DNA of 64,000 nt from UBA1858 sp965227695. Its GTDB lineage: Bacteria; Pseudomonadota; Gammaproteobacteria; UBA4575. Below are positions 26,261 to 33,371 of this stretch, in pieces. The stretch covers positions 1,550,001 through 1,614,000 of the forward strand of contig OZ245760.1 in NCBI GenBank assembly GCA_965227695.1. Direction: 5' to 3'. The position numbers and the translations under genes are program-made. Under the pieces are notes generated by a model. It did not search any database. It was not told the DNA's origin and saw nothing but the letters and a program-made list of their open reading frames with translations. Each line of letters opens with the position of its first letter. Positions within the stretch are counted from its first letter, which is position 1.

Positions 26261-26506
26261 ATGTCAGATGAGCCAGCCGATCTGTCGATGCTTAGATGGC
26301 GATGCCGTCGAGGTACGAAGGAACTGGATACGCTGACCACTAAATATCTTGAAAAATACTATCTGGAAGCAGAGCCAGATGAACAATGTGCATTTACACA
26401 ATTACTGGCCCTGCAGGATCCGCAGTTACATGGCATACTCACTGAAAATGTGAAGTCTGATGACCCCTTTGTTCAGGCCATAGTGGATAAAATTCATTCA
26501 ATTTGA
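26261..26506 (+). CDS. sdhE: FAD assembly factor SdhE
   Basis: An 81-residue protein of the SdhE/CptB family that helps covalent attachment of FAD to SdhA. The diagnostic RRGTKELD (RGxxE) motif sits near residue 16. The ATG at 26261 is chosen over a TTG at 26222 that overlaps sdhB, because the N-terminus MSDEPADLSMLRWRCRRG then has family length. The stop overlaps the TTG of the next gene. Confidence 0.93.
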   Translation: MSDEPADLSMLRWRCRRGTKELDTLTTKYLEKYYLEAEPDEQCAFTQLLALQDPQLHGILTENVKSDDPFVQAIVDKIHSI

Positions 26507-26916
26507 TACGTCAATTCAAACTTACGCGCTCACGCACCTTGTTGGCCGCGGTGACAGTGCTTCACTTGCTGGTGATCATTGTCAGCCTCGACTATATTCT
26601 ATCGGTTGGTCTGAAAGTCCTGATTATCACCATGCTGGCAGTTTCAATGGTTTGGCACCTCTACCAGGAAGTGACTAAAGCCATAGTGCTTAGATTTGTT
26701 GAGCAGGCTTCATGCTGGCAGCTGGCATGTAGCCAGAATATTTTTCAAGAGATGAAGATCCTGGCCACTGTATGTGTCAATGAGTGGTGTATTTGGATTG
26801 TTGTCAAAACAGGGCAGAAATGTGTGAAAACATTGATTATCAGTCATGATTGCATGCCGGCTGAAAGATTTCTGCAATTACGTCGATGTATACTCAGAGC
26901 TGGCTTTGATCTTTAA
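26503..26916 (+). CDS. YgfX/CptA-like membrane protein
   Basis: A 137-residue protein with two closely spaced hydrophobic segments (about residues 13-32 and 36-50) and a soluble C-terminal part containing WHLYQEVTK and a terminal RRCILRAGF. This is the architecture of YgfX (CptA), which follows sdhE in many gammaproteobacteria. The E. coli protein has been described as an inhibitor of cell division/cytoskeleton proteins and as an SdhE partner. Translation appears to begin at TTG 26503, overlapping the sdhE stop (TTGA); no ATG gives both membrane segments. Assignment rests on position and topology as much as on motif identity. Confidence 0.75.
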   Translation: MIRQFKLTRSRTLLAAVTVLHLLVIIVSLDYILSVGLKVLIITMLAVSMVWHLYQEVTKAIVLRFVEQASCWQLACSQNIFQEMKILATVCVNEWCIWIVVKTGQKCVKTLIISHDCMPAERFLQLRRCILRAGFDL

Positions 26917-26951
26917 TCACCCGTCGAAATGACATAAGGAAATGCGTCACT

Positions 26952-27401
26952 ATGCAATGCGTAATACGTCATGCCAGGATCCCTCAACCGAAGCCCAATA
27001 CTTTTGCTGGTCTGATGGAGATGTATGAAAATAATTATATCAAAATCAGAAAGTTATGTGGTAATTTTGATAATTTGGGTGATATTCTTCAGTCAGAAGT
27101 TGCGGAAGGTATGAATCTGTATCTGCAGGTGGTGGAGCGAACACCATACACGGTGATTATCAATCTCACCTATAAATTCAGCAAAATGAATAATCAACGA
27201 CCAAAAATGCTGCCTGATGTTTTTGTCAAAGTTTATTTTGATGCAATGCAGGCCGAGGTACTCACTAAATCCTCCGTTACACATTCAGGCCAAACGCAAA
27301 AATATGGCGATCTCGCGGATAAATGGAGAGATAACCGTTTTTTGTATAAATGGCTAAGTTTCTGTATAGCACAAGGTCATACTTTCATTGCAGGCGACTG
27401 A
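26952..27401 (+). CDS. DUF1249 family protein (YqiB-like)
   Basis: A 149-residue cytoplasmic protein. TFAGLMEMYENNYIKIRKLCG near the N-terminus and PDVFVKVYFDAMQAEVL in the middle are typical of DUF1249, represented by E. coli YqiB. The C-terminus has NRFLYKWLSFCIAQGHTF. The biochemical function is unknown. It follows ygfX by 35 nt on the same strand and may be at the end of the sdh transcript. Confidence 0.85.
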   Translation: MQCVIRHARIPQPKPNTFAGLMEMYENNYIKIRKLCGNFDNLGDILQSEVAEGMNLYLQVVERTPYTVIINLTYKFSKMNNQRPKMLPDVFVKVYFDAMQAEVLTKSSVTHSGQTQKYGDLADKWRDNRFLYKWLSFCIAQGHTFIAGD

Positions 27402-27614
27402 TAAACAGCGAGCCCCAGCACCGTATCAATATTGATATTATACATTAACAATAGGTCTTAACATTCAGATAACCAATAAATTAAATTATTCAACCTATCC
27501 ATTTGTTTAGGCCATGGTTAAATATTTATTATTTGCCACATGAAACCAATGAACAAAAATACACACTAAGAGTGTAATGTTGGAAAATTATTCAAGGTAG
27601 AAAGGTGGTTTAAG

Positions 27615-28103
27615 ATGAAGTTATCGACAAAAGCACGGCACGCAATTACAGCAATGATGGATCTGGCACTGAATGATAAGGTTCGCCCGGTCACGTTGGC
27701 CGAGATCTCGCAAAGTCAGGGCATTTCCTTGTCTTACCTGGAACAGTTATTTGCCAAACTTCGCAAGAGTGACCTCGTGGTAGGTGTCCGTGGCCCCGGT
27801 GGTGGCTATAAACTGGCCAGATCGCCTGAGGAAATCAGCATCGCTGACATTATTACATCGATTGACTCATATACTGTTCCCGCACCGAAAGACGATGTTG
27901 ATGTAAATGACGCTGAACCTGTTCTGGAAAAAAAATATGTCACGCACGTGCTGTGGGATACACTGAGTGAGAAAATATATACTTTTCTTGACAGCATCAC
28001 ATTGGCCGAGTTTGCTGAAAAACCCGATGCACTCAGTAATCACCAAGGCCCTGAGAATGACGGTGGTACCAGTGTTTATTCTTCGGCAAGGACTGCCGCG
28101 TAA
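27615..28103 (+). CDS. IscR-type Rrf2 regulator lacking the Fe-S cysteines
   Basis: A 162-residue Rrf2 winged-helix regulator very close to IscR. The N-terminus MKLSTKARHAITAMMDLAL, the recognition helix region ISLSYLEQLFAKLRKS, the wing VRGPGGGYKLAR, and THVLWDTLSEKIYTFLDSITLAEF all align with it. IscR binds a 2Fe-2S cluster through three cysteines and a histidine. Here the protein has no cysteine at all: the loop is YTVPAPKDDVDVNDAEPVLEKK, the last cysteine position is Tyr108, and only His111 remains. It should therefore act like permanently apo-IscR or sense something else. It stands alone, without iscSUA, and is followed by a strong terminator. Confidence 0.9.
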   Translation: MKLSTKARHAITAMMDLALNDKVRPVTLAEISQSQGISLSYLEQLFAKLRKSDLVVGVRGPGGGYKLARSPEEISIADIITSIDSYTVPAPKDDVDVNDAEPVLEKKYVTHVLWDTLSEKIYTFLDSITLAEFAEKPDALSNHQGPENDGGTSVYSSARTAA

Positions 28104-28121
28104 TCTATCCATTAATTTAAC

Positions 28122-28149
28122 AAAAAGCCCTGTTAAACAGGGCTTTTTT
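28122..28149 (+). terminator. Intrinsic terminator after the IscR-like gene
   Basis: AAAAGCCCTGTT-AAACAGGGCTTTTTT forms a stem of about 11 pairs with a very small loop and a run of six T. It lies 18 bases after the stop codon. Confidence 0.92.
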
Positions 28150-28206
28150 GTCGTTGACGCAAATTATTGACAGGTCGTTCCAATAAAATATACACTGCTC
28201 ATAAAC

Positions 28207-28221
28207 TAGACGGACAGTATT
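28207..28221. promoter_or_regulatory. Possible TetR-family operator
   Basis: TAGAC-GGACA-GTATT, 26 bases before the tetR start, is an imperfect dyad resembling the TAGAC...GTCTA operators of NemR-like TetR regulators. Three of five bases match in the right arm. Suggestive only. Confidence 0.3.
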
Positions 28222-28247
28222 TGTTTATATGATTTCAGCGTCGTTGA

Positions 28248-28844
28248 ATGGGCAGGAATAAACAATTTAATCCAGACCGGGCACTGGATGCTGCCATGCG
28301 CGAATTCTGGACTTGGGGGTATCACGCGACGTCTATTCCCAGGCTAGAACAGGCCATGGGGATTAGCCGCCAGAGTATTTACGATACTTTTAAAAGTAAA
28401 CGTGCTTTGTTTTTGAAGGTGCTGAAATACTACCAGCGGCAGGTCATTGAGATAAATCTATCGCATATAGAGAGTGCACCTTCACCAAGACAGGCCCTTT
28501 GCGATTACTTCGCAGCACGAGCCGAGGATGCATTGAAAGAAGATGTGATCAAGGGATGTCTGCTGACAAATACCATTGCCGAACTGGCGCAACATGATAG
28601 TGACGTGAGAATGCAGACCAATGCGACACTGTCCTATATGAAACAGGTATTTCTTCAGGCAATCATCCGGGCAAAGAACCTGAATGAGATTCCCGGTAGC
28701 CTGGATACTGAGAGTTCAGCCGATTTTTTGGTTAATTGCGCACAGGGTCTTTTTATACTGAGCCGTATGAATGCCACCAAGTCATCAGTGGATGGTGTGG
28801 TTCATCAAATTGAAAATCTGCTTGTAAAAAAACAGCAGGGTTAA
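28248..28844 (+). CDS. TetR/AcrR-family transcriptional regulator
   Basis: A 198-residue regulator. The N-terminal helix-turn-helix is FNPDRALDAAMREFWTWGYHATSIPRLEQAMGISRQSIYDTFKSKRALF, a TetR signature of the YxATSIxxLxxAMGISxxSxYxxFxSK type. The C-terminal ligand domain contains KGCLLTNTIAELA, as in the NemR-like subgroup, with a cysteine in KGCL that could be redox- or electrophile-reactive. The alpha/beta hydrolase gene starts 20 nt downstream, so the two are probably one autoregulated unit. Confidence 0.88.
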   Translation: MGRNKQFNPDRALDAAMREFWTWGYHATSIPRLEQAMGISRQSIYDTFKSKRALFLKVLKYYQRQVIEINLSHIESAPSPRQALCDYFAARAEDALKEDVIKGCLLTNTIAELAQHDSDVRMQTNATLSYMKQVFLQAIIRAKNLNEIPGSLDTESSADFLVNCAQGLFILSRMNATKSSVDGVVHQIENLLVKKQQG

Positions 28845-28864
28845 TAAAAACAGAGGAGTAATCT

Positions 28865-29725
28865 ATGAAACAAGAAGTCACAGTCAACGGACTGAAGCTG
28901 AATATTAATATAGAAGAGTGCGGAGTGGGCGATACGGCACTTTTAATGGTTCATGGTATACCCACCAATGCGAGACTTTGGCGACATGTCCAGCAGCACC
29001 TGCAAGATAAGTACAGGACGCTGGCCATGGATATGGTGGGCTATGGTCAGTCTGATATGCCTTTAAATGATTTTCATCACTCTTTTATGAACCAGGCAGA
29101 GGCGATCAAGGGAGTGATTGAAGCACTGGGCCTAAAGGGCAAGGTGATTTTGGTCGGTCACGACCATGGTGGAGGAGTGGCGCAGGTTTTTGCGAGCAAA
29201 TACTGTGATTACTTATCTCGGCTGATACTGATTAATCCGGTCTGTTTTGATCAGTGGCCGGTATGTGAAGTTGAAGGACTGGCTGCGCTCGATGGTGCAC
29301 CGGATGAAGTGCTGCAGCAGGCAATGGCGCAGGCCGTGGCTGGTTTTCCCGCGCTAATGCGCATGGGCAGCTATGATGGCGCGCCTTTTACCGACAAGAA
29401 CTGTAAACAGAATTACCTGCAATTTTGGGGGAGAGGTCCGGGGATGACCGGGTTTAAATCATTGATTCGTATCTCTGCTGATCCGCAGAATTCCGATACT
29501 GATGTTGATTATAGCCAAATCACCTGTCCGACAATGGTAATGTGGGGGAAAAATGATAACTTCATGTCACCTGCCGCGGCAGAAAAACTGAAACAGAAAA
29601 TTTCAGGACCGACACGGGTGCAATATATCGAGCGTGCGGGACATTGGGTGCAGGAAGACAGACCCGATGAAGTTGCCTGGTATATCAATGATTTCGTTAC
29701 AGAGTGGAAAGATATACCGCGATAG
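28865..29725 (+). CDS. Alpha/beta hydrolase with Asp nucleophile (epoxide hydrolase/dehalogenase type)
   Basis: A 286-residue alpha/beta hydrolase. The oxyanion segment is HGIPTNARLW (residues about 30-39). The nucleophile elbow is GHDHGGG near residue 99, so the nucleophile is aspartate as in epoxide hydrolases and haloalkane dehalogenases, not serine. The catalytic histidine lies in AGHWVQEDRP near the C-terminus, and WGKNDNF could supply the third residue. No signal peptide is seen. Control by the adjacent TetR protein suggests induction by a reactive small molecule. The substrate is unknown. Confidence 0.85.
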   Translation: MKQEVTVNGLKLNINIEECGVGDTALLMVHGIPTNARLWRHVQQHLQDKYRTLAMDMVGYGQSDMPLNDFHHSFMNQAEAIKGVIEALGLKGKVILVGHDHGGGVAQVFASKYCDYLSRLILINPVCFDQWPVCEVEGLAALDGAPDEVLQQAMAQAVAGFPALMRMGSYDGAPFTDKNCKQNYLQFWGRGPGMTGFKSLIRISADPQNSDTDVDYSQITCPTMVMWGKNDNFMSPAAAEKLKQKISGPTRVQYIERAGHWVQEDRPDEVAWYINDFVTEWKDIPR

Positions 29726-29726
29726 G

Positions 29727-30710
29727 TTATTCACATAGCAGCCAGCGAATCATATCGCGTTCTTTGATCAATTCCTGTTCAGAGAGCGCGATCATCTGGC
29801 GGGAAAAGTCATTTAATTCCAGGTCTGCAACGATCTCGTAGTGACGGTTGCTGCAGTTTGTTGGAAATGAATACATTAATTCGGTTGCGATATTGTAAGC
29901 GCCTGTTGAATAGCTGCCCATACTGACCCAGCTATCACCATCAGAACCCAGCACCCAGTCGCGCATATGGTCTATGGCAGCGGAGGCTGCCGACGCTGCG
30001 GAAGAAGCACCACGTGCTTCGATAATTTCTGCTCCACGGTTTTGAACACGCTCAATAAATTCTTTTTGATACCATTCCATGTTGATCAGATCATAGGCAC
30101 TTTTTCCATCGACACTGCAGTGTTGCAAGTCTGGAAACTGGGTAGTGGAGTGATTACCCCATACAGTGACATTCTTAATCTTTGATGAGTGAGTATTCAG
30201 CTGTTCTGCCAGCATGCTGATGGTGCGATTATGATCAAGTCTCATCATTGATGTGATCTGGTTTGGTTGCAGATTCGGTGCATTATGCAATGTGATCAGC
30301 GCATTGGTGTTGGCAGGATTGCCGACAACCAGAACCCGTACGTCGCGGGCAGCATTTTCGCTGATTGCCTTCCCGGTCGGTTTAAAAATTGCACCATTTG
30401 CACTTAACAGGTCCTGCCTTTCCATGCCTTTTCCACGTGGTCTTGAACCTATTAAGAAAATATAGTCGGCATCTCCAAAGCCTGTTGAGAAATCTGCGGT
30501 TGATACAACTTTGTTTAAGGTCGGAAAAGCACAGTCTTTAAGCTCCATGACGACGCCCGTTAGTTTTGGCAACACCGGTTCGATTTCTATCAAGTGTAAA
30601 TTTACAGGCTGATCAGGACCGAACAAATCACCTGCCGCAAGTCGAAAAGCAATTGCATACCCTATATTTCCACCGGCACCGGTAATCGCAACAGTCACTG
30701 GTTTTTTCAT
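29727..30710 (-). CDS. mdh: Malate dehydrogenase
   Basis: A 327-residue NAD-dependent enzyme of the long (cytosolic-type) malate dehydrogenase group, converting malate to oxaloacetate in the TCA cycle. It has ITGAGGNIGYAIAFRLAAG for NAD binding, GSRPRGKGMERQDLL as the active-site loop (arginines bind malate), VVGNPANTNALI, RLDHNR, and VWGNHSTTQFPD with the catalytic histidine. A few positions differ from the usual GARPRGPGMERKDLL and MTRLDHNR, but no catalytic residue is missing. It is a single-gene unit convergent with the hydrolase. Confidence 0.95.
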   Translation of the reverse strand: MKKPVTVAITGAGGNIGYAIAFRLAAGDLFGPDQPVNLHLIEIEPVLPKLTGVVMELKDCAFPTLNKVVSTADFSTGFGDADYIFLIGSRPRGKGMERQDLLSANGAIFKPTGKAISENAARDVRVLVVGNPANTNALITLHNAPNLQPNQITSMMRLDHNRTISMLAEQLNTHSSKIKNVTVWGNHSTTQFPDLQHCSVDGKSAYDLINMEWYQKEFIERVQNRGAEIIEARGASSAASAASAAIDHMRDWVLGSDGDSWVSMGSYSTGAYNIATELMYSFPTNCSNRHYEIVADLELNDFSRQMIALSEQELIKERDMIRWLLCE

Positions 30711-30766
30711 AATGAACTCGTTGATGTTAATTACAAATATAATAATAGCTAATCAAGCCTGGGCTG

Positions 30767-31870
30767 TCACAAAGATTTATGAGGTCGTGCGAGGTAATCA
30801 TGTGAACGCATTTCGAGCAGCCGGCTGATGGTGCGTTGAAATTCAAATGCCAGCTTTTGGCCTTTGTATAATTCATGAACAGAAGCGTCGGCAGAAATAA
30901 TCACCTTGACATTGCGGTCATAGAATTCATCGATGGCGGTGATGAACCGTCGTGTCATGTCATTTTTGTGTGTTAACACCGGGATATCAGATATCAGCAC
31001 AGTATTAAAACAGCGACCAATTTCAATATAATCAGCCGCACTTCTTGGACCATCACAAAGAGCATGAAAACTAAACCACACAACGCCATCAGCACATCTG
31101 ATAGTTTGAATTTGCCTGCCTTCTATGGATAAACGCTCATTTTCTTTGCCGGCTTCGGGAGACACATGCATGAAATTATTGAGCATGACTTCGTTGGCGG
31201 TCTCGTCCAGCGGGTGATGAAATATATCTGCATGTTCCAGAAATTCCAGTCGATGATCGGTATTCCCGGCGAGTTCAACGATATGTGTATGTTGCTTAAT
31301 CAACTCTATCGCGGGCAGAAATTTTTGCCTTTGGAGACCACCATGGTAGAGACTGTCGGGATGGCAGTTGCTGGTGGTAACCAGAATAATTCCGCGGCTA
31401 AAAAAAGCCTCTAACAGTCCGGCCAATATCATTGCATCACCGATATCAGAGACAAACAGTTCATCCAGGCATATTACTCTGGCGCGTTTGCTGAAGCTGT
31501 CTGCCACGATGTTAAGGGGAGCCTGTTCGTTTTTAATGGTATCGAGCTGGTGATGAATCTCCTGCATAAAACGATGGAAGTGCAGACGCATTTTTTGCTC
31601 TTTGTTAAGGCACTCATAAAAAATATCCATTAAAAATGTTTTTCCTCGCCCGACTGTGCCCCATATATAAATTCCCTTAATCTGTTGCGGCGTAGAGTCA
31701 GTGCGGCGAAAAATAGCGGGTAACAGACGCGAAAACCCCGCTCTGTTAGACACAGTTTTACTGCTTAGCTGCTGATATAAATCATCCAGCTGGTTAACGA
31801 CCTGCATTTGCCTGTTATCGGTATTTATTTGACCGGATTCCAGAGCTTGTTGATATCGAATTTTAGGCAT
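30767..31870 (-). CDS. zapE: Cell division ATPase ZapE (AFG1 family)
   Basis: A 367-residue AAA-type ATPase. Walker A is YIWGTVGRGKTFLMD near residue 66, Walker B RVICLDELFVSDIGDAMIL near 132, followed by RGIILVTTSNCHPDSLY and LQRQKFLPAIELIKQH, all AFG1-family hallmarks. ZapE associates with the Z-ring and influences late division, especially under low oxygen. The start ATG (31870) faces the divergent small-RNA region. Confidence 0.93.
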   Translation of the reverse strand: MPKIRYQQALESGQINTDNRQMQVVNQLDDLYQQLSSKTVSNRAGFSRLLPAIFRRTDSTPQQIKGIYIWGTVGRGKTFLMDIFYECLNKEQKMRLHFHRFMQEIHHQLDTIKNEQAPLNIVADSFSKRARVICLDELFVSDIGDAMILAGLLEAFFSRGIILVTTSNCHPDSLYHGGLQRQKFLPAIELIKQHTHIVELAGNTDHRLEFLEHADIFHHPLDETANEVMLNNFMHVSPEAGKENERLSIEGRQIQTIRCADGVVWFSFHALCDGPRSAADYIEIGRCFNTVLISDIPVLTHKNDMTRRFITAIDEFYDRNVKVIISADASVHELYKGQKLAFEFQRTISRLLEMRSHDYLARPHKSL

Positions 31871-31962
31871 ATGTCAGTTTATAAATTATTTAACTCTCAA
31901 TATGAAGTGCATGGGTAGTGATTAATACGACGATATATCAGTGGGTTGCAGTGATTGATATT

Positions 31963-32008
31963 GGCAATAATTGCCCACAAGGGGCAATTATTTGCCACAT
32001 TTTGTGGC
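31963..32008. promoter_or_regulatory. Stacked palindromes, enhancer-like (UAS) region
   Basis: Three dyads lie side by side. GGCAATAATTGCCC (31963-31976) and GGGGCAATTATTTGCC (31981-31996) are near-palindromes that also form an inverted pair with each other. GCCACA-TTT-TGTGGC (31994-32008) is a perfect dyad. They lie about 100-150 bases upstream of the predicted start driven by the -24/-12 promoter at 32084, the usual distance for enhancer-binding activator sites. They could also regulate zapE, divergent at 31870. The cognate activator is unknown. Confidence 0.6.
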
Positions 32009-32083
32009 CTTCTTTGTGTTAATCAAAGGACCGTTTAGATTGTTATTTCTTTAACTATATGAAAAATATAGAGATATATAATC

Positions 32084-32099
32084 TGGCATCGATCCTGCA
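32084..32099 (+). promoter_or_regulatory. Sigma54 (-24/-12) promoter
   Basis: TGGCATCGATCCTGCA has the invariant GG (32085-32086) and GC (32097-32098) at the required ten-base spacing, with TGGCA and TGCA matching the consensus TGGCAC-N5-TTGCA. The predicted start is near 32110. Confidence 0.75.
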
Positions 32100-32109
32100 G
32101 TGTAATTAA

Positions 32110-32206
32110 GTGAGCCTCACAACATCAATCAGATTATTTGATTGCCATGTTGTTATTCTCGACTCCTCCTGGTTAGGGCACTCGGTTATGGGTGCCCTAT
32201 TTTTTT
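32110..32206 (+). ncRNA. Candidate sigma54-dependent small RNA (about 97 nt)
   Basis: Between the -24/-12 promoter and an intrinsic terminator there is no conserved ORF but clear RNA structure. A stem of 11 pairs joins AACATCAATCA (32121-32131) and TGATTG-CC-ATGTT (32139-32151) around a GATTATT loop. An unpaired stretch then contains CTCCTCCT (32163-32170), complementary to Shine-Dalgarno sequences. The terminator stem with a seven-T run follows. This is the architecture of a trans-acting, probably Hfq-dependent, regulatory RNA. It does not resemble GlmY/Z, Qrr or CrcZ as I know them. A cis-acting nagZ leader is less likely because of the terminator. Confidence 0.65.
32174..32206 (+). terminator. 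Intrinsic terminator of the candidate small RNA
   Basis: TAGGGCAC (32174-32181) and GTGCCCTA (32192-32199) pair perfectly over eight bases with a ten-base loop, followed at once by seven T (32200-32206). It lies 118 bases before the nagZ start codon. Confidence 0.92.
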
Positions 32207-32324
32207 ACCTCAAGTCGCATCGCAGGTAAAGTCTTTCAATTTCTCTTATGCTGTTAGTAGAATCCTTCTACAATATCCGCTTCTTATAGCATCTATTTTC
32301 TTTAACTTATTCTTTCTGGCGCAA

Positions 32325-33359
32325 ATGAGTATTGGTCCATTAATGATCGATCTTGCAGGTTATGAGATCACAACACAAGAATGTGAATGGCTCAGTCATC
32401 CTGCTGTGGGTGGCGTGATATTGTTCACCAGGAACTACCAGGACAAAGCCCAATTAACCGCATTGATTGAGCAACTACATAACCTGAAAAAACCTAAATT
32501 ACTGGTTGCGGTTGACCAGGAAGGAGGGCGCGTACAGCGGTTTCGAAACAATTTCACAGTTTATCCCCCAATGAGCGCTCTGGGCAGCTATTATGACACG
32601 GACCCAGTCCAAGGCCTTGAACTGACTGAGCTTGTTGCATGGCAACTTGCCTGCGAGCTGAGGGAAGTTGGTGTGGATTTTACTTTTGCACCGGTGCTGG
32701 ACTTGAATACAGGGATAAGTTGTGTCATCGGTGACCGCGCCTTTCATTCAGATATTGACGCAGTGAGCGCGCTGGGCAATAAATTTATGACTGGCTTGCG
32801 CAAAGGTGGTATGGAAGCTGTCGGTAAGCACTTCCCAGGTCATGGTGCGGTGGCTGCAGATTCTCACGTTGACTGCCCGATCGACCAGCGCTATGAAAGC
32901 GATTTACAATTCGCCGATATGGTGCCGTTTTTACGTTTGATTGATTACGGCATGTCGGGGATTATGTCCGCTCATGTCGTTTATGAACATATAGATAACA
33001 ATCCGGCAAGTTTTTCGCAACACTGGTTAACGCATGTCCTCAGAAATCAGATCGGTTTTGAAGGTGTTATATTCAGTGACGACCTTTCCATGCAGGGAGC
33101 ACGTGTGATCGGCAACATTGAAAAGCGCATACAAAGTGCCTTGCAGGCAGGGACAGATATGGTTTTGTTATGTAATTGCCCTGAGGAGATTCCATCTGCA
33201 CTCGATCTGCTGAAAGATTATAATAATCCTATTTCACAACTGCGCCTGGCGCGCTTTCATGGTAGAACGCCACGATATATGAGCGCAGATCAACAACAGT
33301 CTGTTGATAAATTTATTAACAACTATCAAATAAACAGAAGTTCACTATTAAATTTTTAA
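32325..33359 (+). CDS. nagZ: Beta-N-acetylhexosaminidase NagZ
   Basis: A 344-residue cytoplasmic glycoside hydrolase family 3 enzyme that removes GlcNAc from anhydromuropeptides in peptidoglycan recycling. It has GPLMIDLAGYEI at the start, VAVDQEGGRVQRF, GVDFTFAPVLDLN, and KHFPGHGAVAADSH with the catalytic histidine loop. FSDDLSMQGA carries the catalytic aspartate. The ATG at 32325 is chosen; a longer frame from 32142 would run through the small RNA and its terminator. It is the first gene of a conserved nagZ-hpt-phosphorylase block. Confidence 0.95.
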   Translation: MSIGPLMIDLAGYEITTQECEWLSHPAVGGVILFTRNYQDKAQLTALIEQLHNLKKPKLLVAVDQEGGRVQRFRNNFTVYPPMSALGSYYDTDPVQGLELTELVAWQLACELREVGVDFTFAPVLDLNTGISCVIGDRAFHSDIDAVSALGNKFMTGLRKGGMEAVGKHFPGHGAVAADSHVDCPIDQRYESDLQFADMVPFLRLIDYGMSGIMSAHVVYEHIDNNPASFSQHWLTHVLRNQIGFEGVIFSDDLSMQGARVIGNIEKRIQSALQAGTDMVLLCNCPEEIPSALDLLKDYNNPISQLRLARFHGRTPRYMSADQQQSVDKFINNYQINRSSLLNF

Positions 33360-33371
33360 ATAATTTTCACC

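Noticed and set aside
32142..32324. In-frame open extension upstream of nagZ (61 extra codons)
   Set aside because: It would read through the small-RNA terminator and encode residues absent from NagZ; ATG 32325 gives the normal N-terminus.
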